From NCBI GenBank assembly GCA_963790065.1, contig CAWBNK010000016.1, positions 62,001 to 126,000 on the forward strand: a stretch of DNA of 64,000 nt, read 5' to 3'. The stretch comes from Palsa-504 sp963790065. Its GTDB lineage: Bacteria; Actinomycetota; Actinomycetes; Streptosporangiales; Streptosporangiaceae. This document shows, one piece after another, positions 16,901-24,593 of this stretch. The notes beneath the pieces are model-generated. The model had not been told where the DNA came from. It saw nothing but the letters and a program-made list of their open reading frames with translations, and did not search any database. The position numbers were made by a program, and so were the translations under genes. Position 1 is the first letter of the stretch, and each line of letters starts with the position of its first letter.

Positions 16901-17514
16901 CGGCCCTGCGCGGTGACACCATCACCGCCGAAGCCCTGCTGGCTGGCATGGAGGATCTGCGTAGCAGCGAGGCCCCCCAGGATCAGGCCACCCTGGCCCT
17001 GGCCGAAGCCTTCACCGCCGCGGCGGCCGGTCAGCCGGAAGACGCGCTGCGGCATGCCCGCGCCGTCCTCACCCACGCCGCCGTCCTCGGCATGAGCCAC
17101 GGGGAAGTTGTCTGGGCCTGGCCGCTGGCCGCTCGCGCCGCGCACGAGCTCGGCGACCTCGGGTCCATCGCGGAGCTGCTGGCCCTGCTCGACTCCTACC
17201 AGCCGGGGCATGTCGTCCCGGTGCTGCGGGCCGAGCGGGAGCTGGTCCGCGCCCGCCTGGCCGCCCGTGACGGCCAGGAAGCCGCCGCGGCCGCCTTCGC
17301 CGCGAGCATCACCCGCCTGCGCGCGCAGGGCACTCCCTATCATCTTGCTCACGGCCTGCTCGACCAGGCCGATTACCTGCTGTGCCAGGGCGACGCCCAC
17401 GCCGCCGAGCTGGCCATCGCCGAGGCGCGCACCATCGGTCGGCAGCTTGGCTGCCAGCCGCTGCTCAACCGCGCCGACGCCACCGAGCCCGCCCGGACCC
17501 GCCTACGGGCCTGA
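13984..17514 (+). CDS. Zinc ribbon-class III adenylate/guanylate cyclase-AAA ATPase-TPR protein (paralog 1)
   Basis: This 1176-residue protein starts at GTG 13984 behind a GGAGGGG site. Two zinc ribbons (CEQCG...CGACG and CPACG...CRSCG) occupy residues 1-45. The class III cyclase domain has both metal Asp residues (FCDVVGF, D69; FIGDAVM, D113), a base-binding Lys (K109) and GDAVNTAAR with D181, N184 and R188, so it should be catalytically complete; the Lys/Asp pair favours ATP. An AAA/STAND domain with P-loop GPAGTGKS (near 284-291) and long TPR-like helices follow. It is a cytosolic cyclase probably controlled by the ATPase part. A cyclic-nucleotide-binding gene follows 81 bases downstream. 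Confidence 0.92.
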   Translation: MSCEQCGASLGEGDRFCGACGAPSNGCPACGEPLTPGDRFCRSCGARQPDGPGGGPVAERRVCSVLFCDVVGFTPLSESRDPEAVRELLSEYFAVARTVISRYGGAVEKFIGDAVMAVWGAPAATEGDAERAVRAALDLVAAVAEVGTRDGAPGLSARAGIVTGEVAVTLGAVGEGMVAGDAVNTAARVQSAAEPGQVLVDAATYRLAGSAIGFADTGERQLKGKADPARLWRATRVLAGAGGSQRVDGLEAPLTGREAELRTVRELFHAAADRRVPRLVLVYGPAGTGKSRLGWEFRKYIEGLAAEVWWHRGRCLSYGEGVAFWALAEMVRQRLGIAEEDSADVAAAKLAAGLDQFIPDPGERAYVGVRLGRLLGVGAADGAAALSREELFAGWRLFFERLAASSPVVLMIEDAQHADSGLLDFADHLVDWAKNLPIYVLVLARPELAQTRPRFGVGRNRVTLTLDPLDEASMDQLVDALVPGMPAAARMKVVRQAQGVPLFAVETVRSLVDRDIVQPVEGVYRLTGDIGELAVPDSLHALLAARLDVLDPAVRRLVADAAVLGSTFPVEALIAISGQDEASVRAALADLVRREVLSVSADPLSPERGSYQFAQDMLRQVAYDTLSRRDRKTRHLAVAAHLGQVFPGDGEEVSDVIARHYLDALNAIPDDPDTAEIRGRAVTALIRAAERAERAGAPARAATSYATAAELSAAATASGPDADARPDAGALWVSAADAATAASDYATAVQHATRARDYHLQRGQARAAATAQAATGQALHEWGRFAEAREQLTAAAEVLRADPDTDTVRALQGLATLAAFAGSPDAGQLTTEALYLGQALDVDASQLCDLLNARSAHLFFAGCRAEAAAYVREAARLATQTGDNFRLGRALLNLSALLEQTDPAAATEAARTAAGHLRRTGVRDYLATAIMNLADGLIDLGEWDAAETELIQGLDADGLADIQYLACKRGWLAALRGDTITAEALLAGMEDLRSSEAPQDQATLALAEAFTAAAAGQPEDALRHARAVLTHAAVLGMSHGEVVWAWPLAARAAHELGDLGSIAELLALLDSYQPGHVVPVLRAERELVRARLAARDGQEAAAAAFAASITRLRAQGTPYHLAHGLLDQADYLLCQGDAHAAELAIAEARTIGRQLGCQPLLNRADATEPARTRLRA

Positions 17515-17595
17515 GCGGTGACACCATCAGGGCCCCGCTATCCGGAATCCCGAGGAGGATCCGGGCTGAAAGGGAGAGGAGCGTAGCATCCTGCC

Positions 17596-18003
17596 ATGAC
17601 AACGGCTCAAGAAGTGCTTGCTAAGGTCCCGCTGTTCTCGATGCTGTCCAAGAAGGAACTGGACAGACTGGCCAAGGACGCGCACCAGAGGACGTTCCCC
17701 GCCGGGACGGTGCTCACCGACGAGGAAGAGTCCGGCGTGACCTTCGGCGTCATCATGGCCGGGCAGGCCTCGGTCAGTGTGCACGGGCGGCCCGCCCGCA
17801 CGCTCGGTCCGGCTGACTACTTCGGCGAGATGGCGCTGATCGACCATTCGGTCCGGTCCGCGACGATCACGGCCGACACGGAACTGACCTGCCTGATGTT
17901 CACCGCCTGGGTCTTCCGTCCCTTCGCCATGGAACACCCCGAGACCGCCTGGGCCCTGCTCGAGCTGATGGTGAAGCGCGTTCGTGAGGCCGAAGCCCGC
18001 TGA
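17596..18003 (+). CDS. Stand-alone cyclic nucleotide-binding domain protein
   Basis: This 135-residue protein consists of one CRP-type cNMP-binding domain without an HTH. LFSMLSKKELDRLA is the entry helix. The phosphate-binding cassette is YFGEMALIDHSVRSAT with the expected Glu (E78, ribose contact) and Arg (R87, phosphate contact), so binding of cAMP or cGMP is likely. There is no output domain, so it must act on a partner. It lies between a complete cyclase gene and the remnant of another, which suggests it reads the signal they make. The purine-rich GGGAGAGGAG is about 14 bases before the ATG, rather far for a ribosome site. Confidence 0.88.
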   Translation: MTTAQEVLAKVPLFSMLSKKELDRLAKDAHQRTFPAGTVLTDEEESGVTFGVIMAGQASVSVHGRPARTLGPADYFGEMALIDHSVRSATITADTELTCLMFTAWVFRPFAMEHPETAWALLELMVKRVREAEAR

Positions 18004-18185
18004 CCGCCGCGGTTCTGCTGTTCCTGCGGCACCCCGGTAACCCGGACCGCCCCCGCTGCGGCCGGGCCCGGCGCGCCGGTGGCGCAGCGCGGGTGTGCTC
18101 GGTGCTGTTCTGCGATGTGGTGGCCTTCACCGCGCTGTCCGAGACGCAGGATCCCGAGGCGGTGCGCGAGCGAGCCAGGCTCTAG
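18004..18185 (+). pseudogene. Remnant of a third cyclase paralog (zinc ribbon and start of cyclase domain)
   Basis: Directly after the stop of the cNMP-binding gene, the sequence encodes RFCCSCGTPV, which matches the second zinc ribbon of the neighbouring cyclases. After one missing base near 18090 it continues as VCSVLFCDVVAFTALSETQD and PEAVRE, the start of their cyclase domain. The coding match then stops and an in-frame TAG follows at 18183-18185. No start codon, ATPase or TPR part remains. It is a relic of a third gene copy, shortened by deletion and carrying a frameshift; its end touches the stop of the convergent MBL gene. Confidence 0.85.
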
Positions 18186-19030
18186 CCCCCGCTGGGCAGC
18201 TCCAGTACCCGCCCCTCCGCGGCCACCGCGACCGGCACCGGGGACGCCGCGAACCGGCGCGCCAGCTGGTCGAGCTCGTCGTCGGTCCGGTCCGGCTTAT
18301 GGTGGAACAACTCCACCCGGCGGGCCCCGGCCCGGCGGGCCAGGCCCACCGCGTAGTCGGCCACCGGATGACCGAATACCGCCTGGGCCTGTTCGGCGGG
18401 CAGCAGCTGGGCGTCGTGGATCAGCACGTCGGCCTCCGCGGCCAGTTCGACCGCGGCCGCGTGATACTCGCCCCAGCCGTCAGGTCCCGGTCCCAGCACG
18501 GCCGGGCAGTGGTCGGTGACGTAGGCCAGGACCGAGCGCCCGTCACTGACCCGGTAGCCGATCGTCCGGCCGCCCTTGTGCGGGATCTCGCGGGCCACCA
18601 CCGTGAACCCGCCCGTCTCGAACTGGCCAGGCGACACGGTGCCGAAGGTCCAGCTGCCGCGCAGCTGGCCAGGCCGGATCGGGAAATGCGGTGGCGACAT
18701 CGCCCGGGCCAGTACCTCCTCGGCGCTGGTGCCGTCCTGCTGGTCCGGCAGCAGCAGCCTGACCCTGGCGTCGTCCCGGTCCCCGGCCTGGAAGAACGGC
18801 AGCCCCTGGACATGGTCCCAGTGCAGGTGCGTGAGCAGGATCGTCCCGGTGAACGCCTGGCCGCCCAGAAGCCCGGTGACCCGGCGCACCCCCGTGCCCG
18901 TATCGAGGATCAGCGTCGGCGCCGCGCCGTCGTGGGCCACGGCCACACAGGAGGTGTTGCCCCCGTACCGGACAAAATCCGGCCCAGGCGCCGGTACCGA
19001 CCCGCGGACACCGCAGAATTCCAGCCGCAC
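18182..19030 (-). CDS. MBL-fold metallo-hydrolase (possible cyclic phosphodiesterase)
   Basis: This is a 282-residue metallo-beta-lactamase-fold protein. THLHWDH (68-73) supplies the HxHxDH zinc motif; later ligands are the His in YVTDHCP and the Asp/His in IHDAQ. The start FCGVRGSVPAPGP is typical of the PhnP/RNase Z-like branch (COG1235), whose known members cleave cyclic phosphodiester bonds. It lies between two cyclase genes and next to a cNMP-binding protein, so breakdown of a cyclic nucleotide is an attractive but unproven role. No signal peptide is visible. It is convergent with the cyclase remnant and divergent from the second cyclase. Confidence 0.82.
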   Translation of the reverse strand: MRLEFCGVRGSVPAPGPDFVRYGGNTSCVAVAHDGAAPTLILDTGTGVRRVTGLLGGQAFTGTILLTHLHWDHVQGLPFFQAGDRDDARVRLLLPDQQDGTSAEEVLARAMSPPHFPIRPGQLRGSWTFGTVSPGQFETGGFTVVAREIPHKGGRTIGYRVSDGRSVLAYVTDHCPAVLGPGPDGWGEYHAAAVELAAEADVLIHDAQLLPAEQAQAVFGHPVADYAVGLARRAGARRVELFHHKPDRTDDELDQLARRFAASPVPVAVAAEGRVLELPSGG

Positions 19031-19065
19031 CGGCCAAGCCTAGCGATCGCCATCCCGCCGCGGCT

Positions 19066-19085
19066 GGCTTGACACGGCTCAAGCC
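19066..19085. promoter_or_regulatory. Inverted repeat over the -35 box of the second cyclase gene
   Basis: GGCTTGA-N6-TCAAGCC is a perfect 7-bp inverted repeat. It includes the TTGACA -35 hexamer at 19069-19074, so a bound protein would block this promoter. The half-site GGCTTGA also occurs at 13929-13935, upstream of the first cyclase, though without a matching second arm. Confidence 0.45.
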
Positions 19086-19098
19086 GCTAGCGTAAGCA
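19069..19098 (+). promoter_or_regulatory. Candidate promoter of the second cyclase gene, possibly leaderless
   Basis: A consensus TTGACA is followed after 18 bases by TAAGCA. Transcription would then begin about 7 bases later, at or next to the GTG start (19106). No ribosome site precedes that GTG, which fits a leaderless mRNA as is common in actinomycetes. The -10 is weak. Confidence 0.4.
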
Positions 19099-19105
19099 CG
19101 GTTTC

Positions 19106-22100
19106 GTGACGTGTGGGCAGTGCGGTGCGTCCATGGGAGAGGGCGACCGTTTCTGCGGGGATTGCGGTTCCGCGGTGGGGGCGTGCCCCTCGTGTGGTGA
19201 TCCGCTAACTCCGGGGAAGCGGTTCTGCCGTACCTGCGGCTCGCCGGTAACCGAGGTCGTGTCCCTTGCGCCGGCCATGTCGGCCGTCGCGTCCGTCCCC
19301 CGCGGCGGCGCGGAGCCGGTGGCGGAGCGGCGGGTGTGCTCGGTGCTGTTCTGCGACGTGGTGGGCTTCACCCCGCTGTCGGAGTCGCGGGACCCCGAGG
19401 CGGTACGCGAACTGCTCACCCAGTACTTCGCCGGGGCCCGGACCGTCATCGGCCGTTACGGGGGAGTGGTCGAGAAGTTCATCGGCGACGCGGTGATGGC
19501 GGTGTGGGGGACCCCGGCGGCGACCGAAGGGGACGCCGAGCGCGCGGTCCGGGCCGCGCTGGATCTGGTCGCCGCGGTGGCGGCGCTCGGCGCCGAAGCA
19601 GCGGTGCCGGGCCTGGCAGCTCGGGTAGGCGTGGTGACCGGCGAGGTAGCGGTCAGCCTGGGCGCGGTCGGTGAGGGGATGGTGGCCGGTGACGCCGTCA
19701 ACACCGCCGCACGCGTGCAGTCCGTCGCCGCGCCGGGGCAGGTGCTGGTGGACGCGGCCACGCACCGGCTGGCGGCCGGGGCGGTCGGCTTCGCCGAGGC
19801 AGGATCGCATCAGCTGAAGGGCAAGACCGAGCCACAGGAACTGTGGCGGGCCACCCGGGTGCTGTCCTGGGTGGGGGCCAGCCAGCGGATGGACGGGCTG
19901 GAGGCGCCGCTCACCGGCCGGGACGCCGAGCTGCGCACGATCAAGGAGCTGTTCCACGCCGCGGCCGAGCGCCGGGTCCCGCGGCTGGTGCTGGTGTCCG
20001 GGCCTGCGGGGGTGGGGAAGTCCCGGCTGGGCTGGGAGTTCGAGAAATACGCCGACGGGCTGGCGGCCGACCTGTGGTGGCACCGGGGCCGGTGCCTGTC
20101 CTACGGCGAGGGCGTGGCGTTCTGGGCCCTGGCCGAGATCGTCAGGCAGCGGCTCGGCATTGCCGAGGAAGACACCGCCGAGGTCGCCGCGGAGAAGCTG
20201 AAAGACAGCCTGGACCGGCTCTTGCCCGATCCGGCGGAACGGGCATACGCCGGCATCCGGCTGAGCCGCCTGCTCGGCGTGGCGTTCGCGGGAGACAGCG
20301 GGGCCGACTTGTCCCGGGAGGAACTGTTCGCGGGCTGGCGCCTGTTCTTCGAACGCCTCGCGGCGGTCCAGCCGCTGGTCCTCCTGGTCGAGGACGCCCA
20401 GTACGCCGACACCGGGCTGGTGGATTTCCTGGACTATCTCATCGACTGGACCAGGGACCTGCCGGTGTACGTGCTGGTGTTCGCGCGTCCGGATCTCGGC
20501 CAGGTCCGGCCGGGCTTCGGCACCGGGCGCAACCGCAGCACGCTCACCCTGGACCCGCTCGACGAGGGGTCGATGGACCGGCTCGTGGACGCGCTGGTGC
20601 CCGGGATGCCGCCGCTGGTTCGGGCCAAGATCACCGAGCAGGCCCAGGGAATCCCGTTGTTCGCGGTTGAGACGGTCCGGTCGCTGGTCGACCGGGACAT
20701 CGTCCAGCCGGTCGAAGGGGCGTACCGGCTGACCGGCGACGTCGGGGAACTGATCGTCCCGGACAGCCTGCACGCGCTGCTGGCCGCCCGGCTCGACGCG
20801 CTCGAGCCAGGCGCACGGCGGCTGGTCAGCGACGCCGCCGTGCTGGGCAGCAGCTTCCCGGCGGATGCGCTGATCGCGGTCAGCGGGCGGGACGAGACGT
20901 CGGTGCGCAGCGCGCTCACCGAACTGGTGCGCCGCGAGGTGCTGAGCGTTTCCGCGGATCCGCTGTCCCCGGAACGGGGCAGCTACCGGTTCTCGCAGGA
21001 GATGCTGCGCCAGGTCGCCTACGACACGCTGTCCCGGCGGGACCGCAAGACCCGCCACCTGACGGTGGCCGCGCACCTGCGCGCCGCGTTCGCCAGCGAC
21101 GGCGAAGAGGTCATCGACGTCGTGGCCCGGCACTACCTGGACGCGCTGAACGCCATCCCCGACGACCCCGACGCCGCCGAGATCCGCGGCCAGGCCCTCG
21201 CCGCCCTGATCCGGGCCGGCGACCGCGCCAAGCGCACCGGCGCCCCCGGCCAGGCGGCGACCAGCTACGCCGCAGCCGCCGGACTGACCCTGCCCGGCCC
21301 CGCAGACAGCGAGGAGATCGCCGGCGGGCGGCCGGACGCGGGAAGCCTGTGGGAACGCGCCGCCGAGTCCGCCTCGGCCGAAGGGAACTATGCCCTCTCC
21401 ATCGCGCATGCGGGTCATGCCCGCGACCAGTACCTGGATCGTGGCCAGGCCCGGGCCGCGGCCAGAGCCCAGGGGATCGCCGGCCAGGCGCTGGCCTCGT
21501 GGGGGCGCCATGCCGAAGCGCGCGATCAGCTCACCGCCGCCCTGGAGGTGCTGCGCGCCGATCCCGACACCGACACGGTGCGCGTCCTGCAGGACCTGGC
21601 CAGCCTGGAGGTCTTCGCCGGATCGCCTGATGCCGATCGGCTGTCCGCCGAGGTGATCAGCCTCGGCCAGTCACTCGACGTCGACGCCAGCCTGCTCAGC
21701 GGCCTGTTCCGGGTCCGCGGGGTCTACCACGGCATCGGCGGGCGCCGCCCCCAGGCGGCGGCCTACTTCAGGGAAAGCGCGCGGCTGGCCACCCTCGCTG
21801 ACGATAGTTCCAAGCTCGGTATCGCGCTGGTCAACCTGTCCGACGCGGTCGCGGTCACCGACCCGGCCGCCGCGGCCGAGGCGGCCCGGTCCGCCGTCGA
21901 TCACCTGCGCCGGACAGGCGAACGCGACGGCCTGGGCTTCGCGACCGGGAACCTGATCCAGGCCCTGCTGATGCTCGGCCATTGGGATGCCGCCGATCAG
22001 GCGCTGACCCAGACCGCGGATGCCGAGGGCCTGCAGGAGTATCCGCACGTGTCGTGCTACCGGGGCCTGCTGGCCGCGCTGCGCGGTGATCCCGCCACCG

Positions 22101-22684
22101 CCGAGGCCATCCTGGCTGGCCTGGGTGACCTGCGGACCAGGGAAGACATGCAGACCAAATCGCTGATCAGCCTGGTCGAGGCCGCCGCCGCGGCCGGCCG
22201 CCGCCAGTACGAAGCCGCCTTGCGCCACGCCCGCGGCACGCTCGTCTACGCCGACGTCCTCGGGGTCAGTGCCGAGGACCAGCGGTGGGCATGGGCGGTG
22301 GCCGCGCGCGCCGCATACGAACTGGCTGACTTCGCCGCCGTCCGCGAGCTGCTGTCCCTGCTCGACTCGAACCAGCCGGGCCAGATCGCCCCTATGCTGC
22401 GAGCCGAGCGTGATCTGGCCCAGGCCTGGCTGGCCGCTGCCGACGCCGACGAGGCCGCCGCGGCATCCTTCGCAGCCGCCGTCACCAGCCTGCGCGAGCG
22501 CGGTACCCCGTATCACCTGGCTCATGGTCTGCTCGATTACGCCGAGTACCTCATCGGCCAGGACCGTGCCGCCGCCGCTGCGGCCCTCACGGAAGCCCGC
22601 GACATCGCCCGCCGCCTCCGCTGCCAGCCGCTGCTGGATCGTGCCGGCGCAATCGAAGACGCGCCATCCCCCATCCGGGCCTAG
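19106..22684 (+). CDS. Zinc ribbon-class III adenylate/guanylate cyclase-AAA ATPase-TPR protein (paralog 2)
   Basis: This 1192-residue paralog of the gene at 13984 shares the same architecture. Two zinc ribbons (CGQCG...CGDCG, CPSCG...CRTCG) are followed by a cyclase domain with the metal Asp in FCDVVGF (D84), the second in FIGDAVM, and GDAVNTAAR. Then come P-loop GPAGVGKS and TPR-like repeats. All cyclase residues are kept, so it should be active. The linker after the zinc ribbons is longer than in paralog 1, and the two diverge most in the TPR half, which suggests different inputs for the same output. GTG 19106 has no ribosome site. Confidence 0.92.
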   Translation: MTCGQCGASMGEGDRFCGDCGSAVGACPSCGDPLTPGKRFCRTCGSPVTEVVSLAPAMSAVASVPRGGAEPVAERRVCSVLFCDVVGFTPLSESRDPEAVRELLTQYFAGARTVIGRYGGVVEKFIGDAVMAVWGTPAATEGDAERAVRAALDLVAAVAALGAEAAVPGLAARVGVVTGEVAVSLGAVGEGMVAGDAVNTAARVQSVAAPGQVLVDAATHRLAAGAVGFAEAGSHQLKGKTEPQELWRATRVLSWVGASQRMDGLEAPLTGRDAELRTIKELFHAAAERRVPRLVLVSGPAGVGKSRLGWEFEKYADGLAADLWWHRGRCLSYGEGVAFWALAEIVRQRLGIAEEDTAEVAAEKLKDSLDRLLPDPAERAYAGIRLSRLLGVAFAGDSGADLSREELFAGWRLFFERLAAVQPLVLLVEDAQYADTGLVDFLDYLIDWTRDLPVYVLVFARPDLGQVRPGFGTGRNRSTLTLDPLDEGSMDRLVDALVPGMPPLVRAKITEQAQGIPLFAVETVRSLVDRDIVQPVEGAYRLTGDVGELIVPDSLHALLAARLDALEPGARRLVSDAAVLGSSFPADALIAVSGRDETSVRSALTELVRREVLSVSADPLSPERGSYRFSQEMLRQVAYDTLSRRDRKTRHLTVAAHLRAAFASDGEEVIDVVARHYLDALNAIPDDPDAAEIRGQALAALIRAGDRAKRTGAPGQAATSYAAAAGLTLPGPADSEEIAGGRPDAGSLWERAAESASAEGNYALSIAHAGHARDQYLDRGQARAAARAQGIAGQALASWGRHAEARDQLTAALEVLRADPDTDTVRVLQDLASLEVFAGSPDADRLSAEVISLGQSLDVDASLLSGLFRVRGVYHGIGGRRPQAAAYFRESARLATLADDSSKLGIALVNLSDAVAVTDPAAAAEAARSAVDHLRRTGERDGLGFATGNLIQALLMLGHWDAADQALTQTADAEGLQEYPHVSCYRGLLAALRGDPATAEAILAGLGDLRTREDMQTKSLISLVEAAAAAGRRQYEAALRHARGTLVYADVLGVSAEDQRWAWAVAARAAYELADFAAVRELLSLLDSNQPGQIAPMLRAERDLAQAWLAAADADEAAAASFAAAVTSLRERGTPYHLAHGLLDYAEYLIGQDRAAAAAALTEARDIARRLRCQPLLDRAGAIEDAPSPIRA

Positions 22685-22750
22685 CCCAGGGCAGCCCCGC
22701 GGAAATGTCAGTGGGTACCGCTAGGTTCTGATTGGGGGCCAGCTGGCTGA

Positions 22751-23644
22751 TTGGAAACGCACGTGGTCACGTACGAAACGAGGGACCAGACTTCGCGGCA
22801 GGCAGGCGAGCGGCGCCGGGCCGAGCTCGGCAAGTTCCTCAAGGCCCGGCGGGCCACGCTGAGCCCGGGCGACTTCGGCATGCCGCCGGGATCGCGACGG
22901 CGCACGCCGGGGCTGCGCCGCGAGGAGGTCGCGCTGCTGGCCGGGGTCGGTGTCACCTGGTACACCTGGCTGGAACAGGGCCGCCAGATCAACGCCAGCA
23001 CGCAGGTCCTGGACGCGGTGGCGCGCACGCTGCGGCTGGGCCGGGCCGAGCGGGAGCACCTGTACCGGCTGGCCGAGGCCACGCCGCTGCGCACTGAATG
23101 CGCGCGCACGGCGGTGCCCGACACGATCAGGGAGATCGTGTCTTCACTCGAGCCGCTGCCGGCCAGCCTGATCAACAGCCGGTTCGACATCCTGCTGTCG
23201 AATGACGCGTCCGAGGAGCTGTTCTGGGAGTGGCACACGATGCCGTGCATCCATAAGAACACCCTGTGGTGCTGCGTCACCGAGCCGAGTGCTCGCAGCA
23301 AGTTCCCCCAGTATGAGCAGCATGTCCGCTACATGGTGGCCCGGCTTCGTTCTGCCTACGCCCTGCACGTTGGCGACCCGGACTGGGAGGAGGACATCCG
23401 CCGCCTGGCCAGCATGAGCTGCGAGTTCGCCGAGCTGTGGGCCCGGCACGAGGTGGCCGACTCGCAGCCGCGCACGCTGTCCTACCTGCACCCGCGGGCC
23501 GGCTCGCTGCGCCTGGCGGTCAGCGAGCTCGACATCCCGGCCCTGCCCGAGGCGCGAATCGTGGTCTATATCCCTCTCGACGAGGACACCAGGTCCCGGA
23601 TGCCCCTGACCCGCCGGACCCCGGCCGCCGCCGACCTCACCTGA
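22751..23644 (+). CDS. XRE-type HTH regulator with MmyB-like ligand-binding domain
   Basis: This is a protein of about 297 residues. The N-terminal HTH (RRRTPGLRREEVALLAGVGV, then TWYTWLEQGR) has the GLRREEVA and YTWLEQG signatures of this actinobacterial family. The C-terminal half (LPASLINSRFDILLSNDASE onward) matches the MmyB-like PAS-type ligand domain, including HVRYMVARLR and a late LSYLHPRAGSL strand. It is probably a one-component regulator for a small lipophilic or methylenomycin-like ligand; target unknown. The start could be TTG 22751 or GTG 22763; neither has a strong ribosome site. Confidence 0.85.
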   Translation: METHVVTYETRDQTSRQAGERRRAELGKFLKARRATLSPGDFGMPPGSRRRTPGLRREEVALLAGVGVTWYTWLEQGRQINASTQVLDAVARTLRLGRAEREHLYRLAEATPLRTECARTAVPDTIREIVSSLEPLPASLINSRFDILLSNDASEELFWEWHTMPCIHKNTLWCCVTEPSARSKFPQYEQHVRYMVARLRSAYALHVGDPDWEEDIRRLASMSCEFAELWARHEVADSQPRTLSYLHPRAGSLRLAVSELDIPALPEARIVVYIPLDEDTRSRMPLTRRTPAAADLT

Positions 23645-23734
23645 CTCCCGGCCCGGCCCACGTCGACGCCACCTGACGCACCGAACCCGCCGGGTTCCAC
23701 GCAATTGCGCGGAGCCGGTGGTGTAACCTTGGGC

Positions 23735-23748
23735 TGCAAACGGTTGCA
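23735..23748. promoter_or_regulatory. LacI-type operator-like palindrome before the methyltransferase gene
   Basis: TGCAAACGGTTGCA is a 14-bp palindrome with one mismatched pair and a central CG, the form of LacI/PurR-family operators. It ends 2 bases before the AGGAGG ribosome site, so a bound repressor would block transcription of the gene. No LacI-family gene is in the window. Confidence 0.4.
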
Positions 23749-23762
23749 TTAGGAGGTTGCTC

Positions 23763-24593
23763 TTGTCGGCAGGGAGCACGGTGACCAGGCAGTACGAACC
23801 GCGGGTCCCGGAGGGCGTCGACGCCAGCCGGCCCAGCATCGCCCGGATCTACGACTACCTGCTGTACGGCAAGGACAACTTCACCGTCGACCGGGCCGCC
23901 GCGGAGAAGCTGATGGATTCCCGGCTCGACCCGAGGCGGATGGCCCTGGCCAACCGCGGCTTCCTGGTCCGGGCGGTGCGCTTCCTGGCCCGCCAGGGCA
24001 TCGCCCAGTATCTCGACCTGGGCAGCGGCCTGCCCACCTCGCCCAGCGTGCACGAGGTCGCCCGGGACAACGTGCCCGGCGCCCGGGTCGTCTACGTGGA
24101 CCACGATCCGATCGTGGTGGCGCACAACGACGCCCTGCTCGCCACGCGGGACGGCGTCATCACCATCCGCGGCGACGTGCGGGATCCGGACGCCGTGCTG
24201 GGCCACCCGGCGCTGGCCGCCTGTCTCGACTTCACGCAGCCGGTCGCGGTGCTGCTGATGAGCGTGCTGCACTTCATCAGCCACGACGAGGGCGCACCCA
24301 GGATCATCGCCAGGTTCCGCGAGCGCATGGCGCCCGGCAGCTACCTGGTCATGTCGGTCGGTACCTCCGACGGCGCCGATCCTGAGATGCTGGCCGAGGC
24401 CACCCACACCTACGCGGGCGCGCGGATGCCGTTCACGCTCAGGTCACGGACGCAGATCACGGAACTGCTGGACGGCTTCGAACTGGTCGAGCCGGGCCTG
24501 GTCAGCCTGCCGGAGTGGCGACCGGAGTTCAACACCGACCGGAAGCCGCTGCCCGGGCCCACCCTGGGCGCGGTGGCTCAGTTGAGGAAGTAA
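23763..24593 (+). CDS. SAM-dependent methyltransferase, Methyltransf_19 (DUF574) family
   Basis: This is a 276-residue protein starting at TTG 23763, 6 bases after AGGAGG; an in-frame TTG at 23757 directly abuts the ribosome site and is unlikely. It has the family's opening SRPSIARIYDYLLYGKDNF and a SAM-binding motif QYLDLGSGLPT, with VVYVDHDPIVV as the acidic ribose-binding strand. Such proteins are abundant in actinomycetes; few have a known substrate. It is convergent with the copper-chaperone-like lipoprotein gene and overlaps its end by 16 bases. Confidence 0.9.
   Translation: MSAGSTVTRQYEPRVPEGVDASRPSIARIYDYLLYGKDNFTVDRAAAEKLMDSRLDPRRMALANRGFLVRAVRFLARQGIAQYLDLGSGLPTSPSVHEVARDNVPGARVVYVDHDPIVVAHNDALLATRDGVITIRGDVRDPDAVLGHPALAACLDFTQPVAVLLMSVLHFISHDEGAPRIIARFRERMAPGSYLVMSVGTSDGADPEMLAEATHTYAGARMPFTLRSRTQITELLDGFELVEPGLVSLPEWRPEFNTDRKPLPGPTLGAVAQLRK

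Noticed and set aside
15172..17400. Long minus-strand open frame (742 codons) opposite the first cyclase gene
   Set aside because: It is a GC-rich antisense shadow; the plus strand encodes clear cyclase, ATPase and TPR motifs across the same bases.
19205..21511. Long minus-strand open frame opposite the second cyclase
   Set aside because: Same reason; its amino-acid content is low-complexity Gly/Arg/Pro/Gln and no domain is seen.
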